From NCBI RefSeq assembly GCF_003985145.1, contig NZ_ML133525.1, positions 62,001 through 126,000 of the forward strand: DNA of 64,000 nt, read 5' to 3'. The translations under genes and the position numbers were made by a program. Numbering within the stretch: the first letter of the stretch is position 1; the number at the start of each line of letters is the position of its first letter. Source of the stretch: Rhizobium anhuiense. GTDB lineage: Bacteria; Pseudomonadota; Alphaproteobacteria; Rhizobiales; Rhizobiaceae. A model generated the notes under the pieces. That model ran no database searches. It saw nothing but the letters and a program-made list of their open reading frames with translations, and had not been told where the DNA came from. Of this stretch, positions 44,143 through 52,513 are shown piece by piece.

Positions 44143-44241
44143 GAGAACCTCTAGGATTAGGCGTGCGGCCGAGCGGCTGGGATCGGCTGCTTGAACGGTT
44201 GGTCTCATATAATGGCTTGGGCGTGGCAGTTCAAAGGGTTT

Positions 44242-44259
44242 TATAATGTTATAAGATCA
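44242..44259. promoter_or_regulatory. Candidate Zur box
   Basis: The core AATGTTATAAGAT is one base off the alphaproteobacterial Zur core AATGTTATAACAT. It sits about 100 bases before the CobW start, consistent with derepression under zinc limitation. Confidence 0.6.
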
Positions 44260-44289
44260 CATCGTCTGGCCGGTGCAGGTGACGCATCT

Positions 44290-45078
44290 TCACCGGAGTT
44301 GCGTGACGTCGAATGCATCGACATCTTCGAGCAATTCCGCCAGTCCCTTCACCGCGTGGGCAATCAGCGCCTCACCCTTTTCTGCCGTGGCGGCCGCGGC
44401 GTTTCCTGCTGCGCCTGCGGTATTGAGATCCGACATCTTCCAGCCGAAGGCGTGCGGCCCGTAGGCGCGCAGATGTTTGAAACGCGCGGCAAACTCCGTT
44501 TGCCGCGAGGAAAAGTCCGCCGCCTTCGCCATATCAACCTTGTCGGGATGAAGCGCCAGCATCACCGAGGTCTCGATATCGCCGCCATGGATGCCGATCG
44601 CCTTTTCCTCCGGCGCGACCACGCCGTCGGGCACGCCGAAGCGGGTCCAGCTCGTCGCCACCGCCAGCATGGCAAAGCGGATCCGCGCCTCGGTCGCGAC
44701 GATTGATATCAAGGGCGAATTGCCGCCATGGGCGTTCAGCATCACGAATTTGCGGATGCCCTGCTTCGCCACGCCTTCAGCGATGCCGAGCCAGCGGTTC
44801 ACCGCTTCGTCGAAAGCCAGCGACTTCGTTCCTTCGACATCCATATGCTCTACGGAATAGCCGACGGATTCGGCGGGCAGAAAGGTGACCGGCCGGCCGG
44901 CAGGCAAGGCCATCTTCAATCGTCCGGCGATACCTTCGGCAATCAGCGTGTCGGTTTCAAAGGGCAGGTGAGGGCCGTGCTGTTCATGGGCGCCGAGCGG
45001 CAGCACGGCGATCAGACGGCCTCCGTCCGGGGCAAAGGCCGGGTTGCTGTCCTCGAAGCGCGGCGAAGGCGTCATCAT
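44290..45078 (-). CDS. Creatininase family protein
   Basis: A 262-residue metallohydrolase of the creatininase/MftE superfamily. The metal ligands are visible: Glu/His in LPLGAHEQHGPHLP, Asp in FETDTLIAEG, His in LNAHGGNS and Glu in HGGDIETSVML. Members hydrolyse cyclic or linear amides, including creatinine and formamidopyrimidine intermediates. I cannot name the substrate here. It is divergent from a MarR gene, which might regulate it. Confidence 0.88.
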   Translation of the reverse strand: MMTPSPRFEDSNPAFAPDGGRLIAVLPLGAHEQHGPHLPFETDTLIAEGIAGRLKMALPAGRPVTFLPAESVGYSVEHMDVEGTKSLAFDEAVNRWLGIAEGVAKQGIRKFVMLNAHGGNSPLISIVATEARIRFAMLAVATSWTRFGVPDGVVAPEEKAIGIHGGDIETSVMLALHPDKVDMAKAADFSSRQTEFAARFKHLRAYGPHAFGWKMSDLNTAGAAGNAAAATAEKGEALIAHAVKGLAELLEDVDAFDVTQLR

Positions 45079-45163
45079 CCGGTCGTACCCTCTTGTTTAT
45101 GACGAGATCCTGGGCAATGTCATATCGCAGCGGCGCCGGGGCTTAAAGATCAAAGGGATGGCT

Positions 45164-45676
45164 ATGGGAAAGAAGCACAAGGACGGCAAAAAGAACAAGT
45201 CCAAGAAGAAGGACCAGACCGAGTATACGCTCGTCGATCTCTCTCCGGCGCTCACCCAGGCGGCGCGTTCCATGCGTACGGTGCTGTCGCGCAACCTGCT
45301 TGAAAGCGGCCTCTATGCCGGCCAGGACGGCGTCATTCTCGCGCTTGCCGAGAGCGACGGCATGACGGCTGGCGGCCTTGCCCAGAAGCTCGGCGTCAAG
45401 GCGCCGACGATGACGCGCACGATCGGCCGCATGGAGGCGCAGGGCTTCCTCGAGCGCAAGCCCGATGCCGAGGATGCCCGCCTCACCAAGGTCTATCTCA
45501 CTGAACTCGGCCGCGGCAGCGTGCAGGGGATCGAGATGGCGGCTTCGGCCTGCGACAAGCTGGCGACGCAGGAGTTTTCCGAAAAGGAAATCCGCAATCT
45601 CGTCCGCCTGCTGAAGGCGATCGATGCCAATCTGCAGGCCGAAGCCATTCATATCGAAGAACCGGACGAAGACTGA
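45164..45676 (+). CDS. MarR family transcriptional regulator with lysine-rich N-terminal arm
   Basis: A 170-residue MarR protein. The winged helix-turn-helix is GMTAGGLAQKLGVKAPTMTR followed by the wing LERKPDAEDARLTKVYLT. Residues 2-20 are almost half Lys, an extension not typical of MarR, that could add non-specific DNA contact. ATG 45164 is best spaced from AAAGGGA; ATG 45158 also possible. Divergent from the creatininase-family gene. Confidence 0.88.
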   Translation: MGKKHKDGKKNKSKKKDQTEYTLVDLSPALTQAARSMRTVLSRNLLESGLYAGQDGVILALAESDGMTAGGLAQKLGVKAPTMTRTIGRMEAQGFLERKPDAEDARLTKVYLTELGRGSVQGIEMAASACDKLATQEFSEKEIRNLVRLLKAIDANLQAEAIHIEEPDED

Positions 45677-45709
45677 AATTTCCCTGAAAGACGAATTGCT
45701 TCCGCCGAT

Positions 45710-45733
45710 TAAATCTTTTAATTAAACATTTTA
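45710..45733. promoter_or_regulatory. Candidate operator for the downstream LacI regulator
   Basis: The palindrome TAAA-N3-TTTAATTAAA-N3-TTTA matches its own reverse complement at 18 of 24 positions. It lies 61 bases before the LacI start codon. Confidence 0.45.
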
Positions 45734-45794
45734 AGGGCCGCGCCGGTTTCCGGCGGGGTCTTGCCTGTCTTGCGTGCTGCCTGGAGGAGGACAC

Positions 45795-46817
45795 GTGGTC
45801 CAGAAAATCAAGCTTTCGACAATCGCCGAAACACTCGGCATTTCAACGGCGACCGTATCGCTTGCCTTACGCGACAGCCCGCTCGTCGCCGGCAATACCC
45901 GGGAGAAAATCAAGGAACAGGCGCGCGCGCTCGGCTATATCTACAATCGCCGCGCCGCCAGCCTTCGCACCTCGCGCTCCGGCATCATCGGCGTCGTCGT
46001 CCACGACATCATGAACCCCTTCTATGGGGAGATCCTGAAGGCGATCGAAAGCGAGCTCGACCGCAGCCGCCACACCTTCATCCTGTCCAACCATTACGAC
46101 AATGTCGAGAAGCAGCGCACCTTCATCGAGACGCTCCTGCAGCTCGGCGGCGACGGCGTCATCATGTCGCCGGCGATCGGTACGCCGCCTGAGGACGTGC
46201 AACTGGCGGAAGAAAACGGCATGCCGGCGATCCTGGTCGCCCGCTCGATGGAAGGGCAGGACCTGCCGACCTATCGGGGTGACGACAGCTACGGCATCTC
46301 GCTTGCCACCAATCACCTGATCGGCCTTGGCCACCGCTCGATTGCCATGATCGGCGGCACGGACCAGACATCCACCGGCCGCGATCGTTACCAGGGTTAT
46401 GTCAATGCGCTGCGCAAGGCCGGCATCGAGGTCGATCCGAACCTGCGCATTCCCGGCCCGCGCTCGAAGCAGGGCGGCTTCGAGGCCGCCGTACATTTCC
46501 TGTCGCTGCCGCAGAAGCCGACGGCGGCCGTCTGCTGGAACGATCTCGTGGCGATCGGTCTGATGAACGGCATTGCGCGCGCCGGCCTGGTGCCCGGACG
46601 CGATATTTCCGTCACCGGTTACGACGATCTCGAGGAAGCCTCGATCGCCACTCCGGCGCTGACGACTGTCTGGAACGGCCAGACCGAAGTCGGGCGCCTG
46701 GCCGCCCGGGCGCTGCTCGATCGCCTTGCCGGCAGCCACGAGCCTGACGGCATGCATCTGATCAAACCGGAAATGCGCATTCGCCAATCCACCAGTCCCC
46801 ATCGGCCCCGCGCCTGA
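45795..46817 (+). CDS. LacI family transcriptional regulator
   Basis: A 340-residue LacI protein starting at GTG 45795, with GGAGGAGG four bases upstream. Helix-turn-helix: LSTIAETLGISTATVSLALR; hinge: RRAASLRTSRSG; effector domain with WNDLVAIGLMNGIARAGL near residue 245. The next gene, 29 bases on, encodes a 2-hydroxyacid dehydrogenase, and the two probably form one transcript. The effector may be a sugar acid or related compound; inference only. Confidence 0.9.
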   Translation: MVQKIKLSTIAETLGISTATVSLALRDSPLVAGNTREKIKEQARALGYIYNRRAASLRTSRSGIIGVVVHDIMNPFYGEILKAIESELDRSRHTFILSNHYDNVEKQRTFIETLLQLGGDGVIMSPAIGTPPEDVQLAEENGMPAILVARSMEGQDLPTYRGDDSYGISLATNHLIGLGHRSIAMIGGTDQTSTGRDRYQGYVNALRKAGIEVDPNLRIPGPRSKQGGFEAAVHFLSLPQKPTAAVCWNDLVAIGLMNGIARAGLVPGRDISVTGYDDLEEASIATPALTTVWNGQTEVGRLAARALLDRLAGSHEPDGMHLIKPEMRIRQSTSPHRPRA

Positions 46818-46846
46818 ACCAAGACCGTCATCCAAGAGGAAAAGCC

Positions 46847-47803
46847 ATGTCCCGCATTGCCATTCTCGTCCCTGGGAAGATACACGAGCGTGTTCTCGAA
46901 AGGCTGAAGGATCGTTTTGATATCATCGCCGTCGCACGCGAGGAAAGGCTTGCGCTTGAGGGCGAGACCGCCGGCCGTATCCGCGGCGTCGCCGTTTCCG
47001 GCCCGTTTCCGGGCGCCTGGATGGACCAACTGCCTGGAGTCGAGGTGGTCGCCAATTTCGGTGTCGGTTATGACGGCGTCGATGTGAAACATGCTGCCGA
47101 GAAAGGCATCGTCGTCACCAATACGCCTGATGTCCTGAACGACGAGGTCGCCGATACGGCGATCGGCCTGCTGCTGAATACGGTCCGCGAGTTGCCGCGG
47201 GCCGAAGCCTGGCTGCGGGCGGGCAACTGGAAGCCGGGCACTGCCTATCCGCTGTCGCGCTTCTCGCTCAAGGGCCGCCATGTCGGGCTTTATGGTCTTG
47301 GCCGCATCGGGCTCGAAATCGCCAAGCGGCTCGAGCCGTTCAAGGTGAAGATCAGTTATCACACGCGGTCGCGCCATGCCGATGTGGCCTACGATTATCA
47401 CCCGACATTGAAGGGGCTGGCGGAAGCGGTGGATACGCTGATCGCGATCGTTCCGAAGACGCCGCAAACGCACAAGACGATCGATGCCGATATTCTGGCC
47501 GCACTCGGCCCGAACGGCATTCTCGTCAATGTCGGTCGCGGCTGGACGGTGGACGAGCAGGCGCTGAGTGCTGCCCTCGCTTCCGGCGCGCTCGGAGCGG
47601 CCGGCCTCGACGTTTTCTATGAAGAGCCGACCGTGCCGGCCGACTTGCTGGAGCCGGCCAATGCCGTGCTGCTGCCGCACGTCGCCTCCGCGTCGGTGCC
47701 GACGCGCAATGCGATGGCCGATCTCGTCGCTGACAATCTCATCGCCTGGTTCGAGAACGGTGCGGCGCTGACGCCGGTGCCGGAGACGCCGCAGAAGGCT
47801 TAG
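46847..47803 (+). CDS. D-isomer-specific 2-hydroxyacid dehydrogenase
   Basis: A 318-residue NAD(P)H-dependent reductase of the glyoxylate/hydroxypyruvate reductase group. The NAD-binding motif is GLYGLGRIGLEIAKRL near residue 145; the catalytic Arg is in NVGRGWTVDE near residue 230, the Glu in FYEEPTVP and the His in LLPHVASAS. Cytoplasmic. The preference between NADH and NADPH is not clear. Paired with a LacI regulator, so probably inducible by its substrate or a related acid. Confidence 0.9.
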   Translation: MSRIAILVPGKIHERVLERLKDRFDIIAVAREERLALEGETAGRIRGVAVSGPFPGAWMDQLPGVEVVANFGVGYDGVDVKHAAEKGIVVTNTPDVLNDEVADTAIGLLLNTVRELPRAEAWLRAGNWKPGTAYPLSRFSLKGRHVGLYGLGRIGLEIAKRLEPFKVKISYHTRSRHADVAYDYHPTLKGLAEAVDTLIAIVPKTPQTHKTIDADILAALGPNGILVNVGRGWTVDEQALSAALASGALGAAGLDVFYEEPTVPADLLEPANAVLLPHVASASVPTRNAMADLVADNLIAWFENGAALTPVPETPQKA

Positions 47804-47872
47804 GCGTGTCGCACCGACTCTGCGGCCGGCTCAAGCGCGCTGTCTAACGCACGGCGCGTCGGCGCCGCAGCA

Positions 47873-48652
47873 TCAGGCGATTGCCTGCGCGGGGATGGCT
47901 GGCAGCTTCCCGGCGGCATAGGCGCGGACGGCGTCGCCGAAAGCGGCGAACAGCTTGTTCGAAGGCTTGTCGGTTTCAGCCCAATATTCCGGATGCCATT
48001 GCACGCCGACGGCGAAGGCCTTGGCGTCGATGACGGAAACGGCTTCCACCGTGCCGTCCTCGGCGGTCGCTTCCACCTGCAGGCGCGGGGCGGTCCTGGC
48101 AATCGCCTGGCGATGCAGGGAATTCACGCGGACCTCGCCCGGGCCGAGAATGCCGGCGATGCAGGATCCTTCCTTGACATGGACGCTCTGGCGAACGGCG
48201 TACATGCCGTCCCGGTCGACGCCTTCCGGCCGGCGATGGTCCCAGATGCCGGGCTGCTCCTGGATCTCGCTTGCCAGCGAGCCGCCGAGGGCGACATTCA
48301 GCTCCTGGATGCCGCGGCAGATGGCGAGCATCGGGATGGCGCGGTCGATGGCGCGGCGGATGAGCGGCAGGCTGGTGGCGTCGCGGGCAGGGTCGAAAGG
48401 GCCGTCCTTGTCACTCGCCTCCGCGCCGTAGAGCGAGGGATGAACATTGCTGGCCGAGCCGGAAACCAGCAGGCCGTCGACGCGGTCGAGAATCGCGTCG
48501 GTATCGTAGCCTTCCTCGAAAGCGGGGATGATGAAGGCCATGACGCCCGCCGCATTCAATGCAGCACGCAGATACTGATGCTGCGCGGCGTGCCAGGTGG
48601 CGCCGTCGAAGCTACGGATATCGGCAGGAATGGCAACGATCGGTTTCGTCAT
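47873..48652 (-). CDS. Class I glutamine amidotransferase-like hydrolase (PuuD/peptidase C26)
   Basis: A 259-residue gamma-glutamyl-gamma-aminobutyrate hydrolase type enzyme. The nucleophile Cys is in MLAICRGIQELNVALGGSL, and the catalytic His/Glu are in GVQWHPEYW. In the Puu route it releases GABA from gamma-glutamyl-GABA during putrescine breakdown. The other puu genes are not here, so another gamma-glutamyl amide is possible. ATG 48652 chosen (MTKPIVAIPADIR); upstream codons add no domain. Confidence 0.88.
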   Translation of the reverse strand: MTKPIVAIPADIRSFDGATWHAAQHQYLRAALNAAGVMAFIIPAFEEGYDTDAILDRVDGLLVSGSASNVHPSLYGAEASDKDGPFDPARDATSLPLIRRAIDRAIPMLAICRGIQELNVALGGSLASEIQEQPGIWDHRRPEGVDRDGMYAVRQSVHVKEGSCIAGILGPGEVRVNSLHRQAIARTAPRLQVEATAEDGTVEAVSVIDAKAFAVGVQWHPEYWAETDKPSNKLFAAFGDAVRAYAAGKLPAIPAQAIA

Positions 48653-48905
48653 ATCAGCCCCGGTCAAAAATCTTATGCTGGTCATTTCTGCCGCCAGAAC
48701 AGCCGTCAAGTCAACGTTTGGCTGTATCAGCCAGGCAAATTGCGGCGGAGGCGGTGCCGCCGCTGGCGTTTGCCGCTAAGCCGCTGATTCTGATGGGTAC
48801 GTGTGCGCCGTCCTATTGCCATCTTGATGCCAAAGGCTAATAGACTAAAGCTTGAATCGCGGCCACTGCCATGCTTAGCTTTGCCCTCGCTGCGGGTAGG
48901 GGTGA

Positions 48906-50051
<1,146 letters not shown>

Positions 50052-50096
50052 GCTTTCCGCCGGCAAGCTCGGCAGTTGAGATGAACGCAATGGCAG

Positions 50097-50128
50097 AACC
50101 CCGGATTCCGTCCGGGGTTTTGTTTTTC
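50097..50128. terminator. Rho-independent terminator between convergent TRAP genes
   Basis: AACCCCGGA-TTCCG-TCCGGGGTT followed by a T-rich run. It ends 8 bases before the large permease stop and may act in both directions. Confidence 0.85.
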
Positions 50129-50135
50129 TGGGCTG

Positions 50136-51626
50136 CTATTTGGCAGGTGGCGGCGGTGCTCCGGGCAGGCCGTTCAGTGGCGGCAGGGTCAGGCCGGGGA
50201 TCTGCGGTGAGCCGTTGCCGCCGCCCAGCGGCGGCAGGCCGAGCTGGCCGCCGAAGCCCGGGACTTCGATCTTGATCGAGTTCGGATCGACCTTCGGGCC
50301 GCGATCCAGCCAATAGGTTACCGATTGCGGCCAGAAAATCACGATCGCCACCAGGATCAGCTGCATGCCGACCCAGGGGAGTGCGCCCATGTAGATATCC
50401 GAGGTCTTGACGTCTTTGCTGGCGATCGAGCGCAGGTAGAAGAGCGCGAAGCCGAAGGGCGGGTGCATGAAGCTCGTCTGCATGTTGACGCAGATCAGCA
50501 CGCCGAACCAGATCAGGTCGATGCCGAGACTGGAGGCGACGGGGGCGAGCATCGGGATGACGATGAAGGCGATCTCGAAGAAATCGAGGAAGAAGGCGAG
50601 CACGAAGATGAAGATGTTGACGAAGATCAGGAAGCCGACCGGGCCGCCTGGTATGCCCGACAGCATATGCTCGATCCAGCGCGAGCCGTCCATGCCCTGG
50701 AACACAAGGCTGAAACAGGTGGAGCCGATGAGGATCATCACCACCATCGAGGTGATATGCGTGGTCGATGTCATCGCCTCGCGGATCAGCGGCCAGGTGA
50801 GGCGACGATTCATGGCGGCGAGCAGCATGGCGCCGACAACGCCGAGCGCGCCGGCTTCGGTCGGTGTCGCAAGGCCCATGAAGATCGTGCCGAGCACCAG
50901 GAAGATCAGCACGATCGAGGGCACCATGCCCATCAGCACTTTCACGAGCAGCGCCCAGTTGAAGTCGCCGCGCACCTCCTTCGGCAGCGGCGGCATCGAC
51001 TTCGGCCGAATGATCGACATCACCAGGATGAAGAGCACGAAGATCGTCACCTGCAGGATCGAGGGACCGATCGCGCCGAGATACATGTCGCCGACCGACC
51101 TGCCGAGCTGGTCGGCGAGAACGACGAGCACGAGCGAGGGCGGGATCACCTGGGTGATCGTGCCCGAGGCGGCGATGACGCCGGTGGCAAGGCGGGGACT
51201 GTAGCCGTAGCGCAGCATGATCGGCAGCGAGATCACCCCCATTGTGATGACGGAGGCGGCCACCGTGCCGGTGATGGCGCCGAGCACGGCGCCGACGAGG
51301 ATGACGGCATAGGCGAGGCCGCCGGGGATGCCACCGAAGAGCTTGCCGGTGCCTTCGAGCAGATCCTCGGCCAGCCCGCAGCGCTCCAGCACCGCGCCCA
51401 TGAAGGTGAAGAAGGGGATGGCGAGCAGCAGGTCGTTGGAGACGATGCCGAAGAAGCGCAGCGGCAGAGCCTGCAGGAAGACCTCGCCGAAATGGCCGGT
51501 GACGATGCCGATAATGCCGAAGAACAGCCCGACGGCGGCGAGCGAAAAGGCGACCGGAAAGCCGTAGAGCATGAAGATGACCATGCCCAGGAACATGGCC
51601 GGCGGGATGATGCCGAAATCAAACAA
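50136..51626 (-). CDS. TRAP transporter large permease subunit (DctM family)
   Basis: A 496-residue polytopic membrane protein, 12-13 helices, that carries out sodium-driven uptake with the small subunit. Family segments include IPFFTFMGAVLERCG and MGVISLPIMLRYGYSPRLATG. The last 45 or so residues are an unusual Pro/Gly-rich soluble tail (PGFGGQLGLPPLGGGNG and following) absent from most DctM proteins. The start is TTG 51626, preceded by GGGAGA. It begins 21 bases after the small permease gene. Confidence 0.9.
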   Translation of the reverse strand: MFDFGIIPPAMFLGMVIFMLYGFPVAFSLAAVGLFFGIIGIVTGHFGEVFLQALPLRFFGIVSNDLLLAIPFFTFMGAVLERCGLAEDLLEGTGKLFGGIPGGLAYAVILVGAVLGAITGTVAASVITMGVISLPIMLRYGYSPRLATGVIAASGTITQVIPPSLVLVVLADQLGRSVGDMYLGAIGPSILQVTIFVLFILVMSIIRPKSMPPLPKEVRGDFNWALLVKVLMGMVPSIVLIFLVLGTIFMGLATPTEAGALGVVGAMLLAAMNRRLTWPLIREAMTSTTHITSMVVMILIGSTCFSLVFQGMDGSRWIEHMLSGIPGGPVGFLIFVNIFIFVLAFFLDFFEIAFIVIPMLAPVASSLGIDLIWFGVLICVNMQTSFMHPPFGFALFYLRSIASKDVKTSDIYMGALPWVGMQLILVAIVIFWPQSVTYWLDRGPKVDPNSIKIEVPGFGGQLGLPPLGGGNGSPQIPGLTLPPLNGLPGAPPPPAK

Positions 51627-51647
51627 ATCCGTTTCTCCCAGCCCGCG

Positions 51648-52187
51648 CTACTGCAGCGGCTTTTCGTATTTCATATCGATGCTGATATGGCCGGTAAGGG
51701 CTGCGATCCGCTTGATCAGTTCGGAAACGCCCTGAAGGGAAAGCAACCCGAAACCGGCGACGAGGACCAGCTTGACGGGCCAGCGGATCAGCCCGCCGGC
51801 ATTGCCCGATATTTCCCCCTGCTGGTAGGAAAGCGCGAAGAACGGCCAGCAAATCCAGGTGAGGAAGATGCATGCGGGAAGGAGGAAAACGATAAGGCCG
51901 ACAATGTCGATCCAGATCTTCGCCCTGTCGGAAACCGAGCCATAGATCAGATCGACGCGGACATGCTCATTGTTGCGCAGCGCATGCGAGGCGCCGAGCA
52001 GGACGACGAAGGCGAAGAGATACCACTGGATCTCAAGCCAACCGTTCGAACTGTAGTTGAAGGCATAGCGGACGATGGCGTTTCCGGCGCTTATCAGACA
52101 GCAGAACAGCACCATATATTCGGAAATTTTGCCCATGAACTGGCTGATCGAGTCGATCAGCCGACTGGCGGCCAGAAGTACCGACAT
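51648..52187 (-). CDS. TRAP transporter small permease subunit (DctQ family)
   Basis: A 179-residue membrane protein with four helices, the expected DctQ size. The family core WLEIQWYLFAFVVLLGASHA and the following NNEHVRVDLIYG are conserved. AAGGGGAG precedes the ATG. First gene of the permease pair; a CTGCCGG/CCGGCAG hairpin lies 21 bases upstream in its leader. Confidence 0.9.
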   Translation of the reverse strand: MSVLLAASRLIDSISQFMGKISEYMVLFCCLISAGNAIVRYAFNYSSNGWLEIQWYLFAFVVLLGASHALRNNEHVRVDLIYGSVSDRAKIWIDIVGLIVFLLPACIFLTWICWPFFALSYQQGEISGNAGGLIRWPVKLVLVAGFGLLSLQGVSELIKRIAALTGHISIDMKYEKPLQ

Positions 52188-52513
52188 TTTCTCCCCTTGT
52201 TCTTATCCTGCCGGTTTTCCGGCAGTTTTCCCTTTGCAACCGATGTAGACTACGGCCTTTGAAATTGAAAGGATAAATGCCTGGCCTTGGAGTATAGTCT
52301 TATCCGCGCCGGTCGTGCTTTAGCGCCGTCGAATATTTCGACAACCCAGGCGTGGATAAATTATTTCAATAAACTCGCGAGAAGGATGCATTATCTCGCG
52401 TAGGCTGTGCTGTTCATCCTCTGGTTTTAGAAAATTTGACCAAATGTTTGATTCCATTGAAATCAATTTTTAAAGGGTTGGGCTTAGAATTCCCGCGCAC
52501 AGGGAAAGTGTGG
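52188..52513. other. Intergenic region between dctQ and the EAL protein gene
   Basis: This 326-base divergent promoter region has no gene. Visible structure: CTGCCGG-TTTT-CCGGCAG at 52208-52225, TCGAATATTTCGA at about 52329-52341, and CGCGAGA (52376-52382) with TCTCGCG (52394-52400), an inverted repeat with an 11-base loop. It is AT-rich beside the flanking genes, as expected for two promoters. No known operator recognised. Confidence 0.5.

Noticed and set aside
50325..52262. 645-codon open frame opposite the TRAP permeases
   Set aside because: Same cause: antisense of two membrane proteins gives a highly charged, non-globular product.
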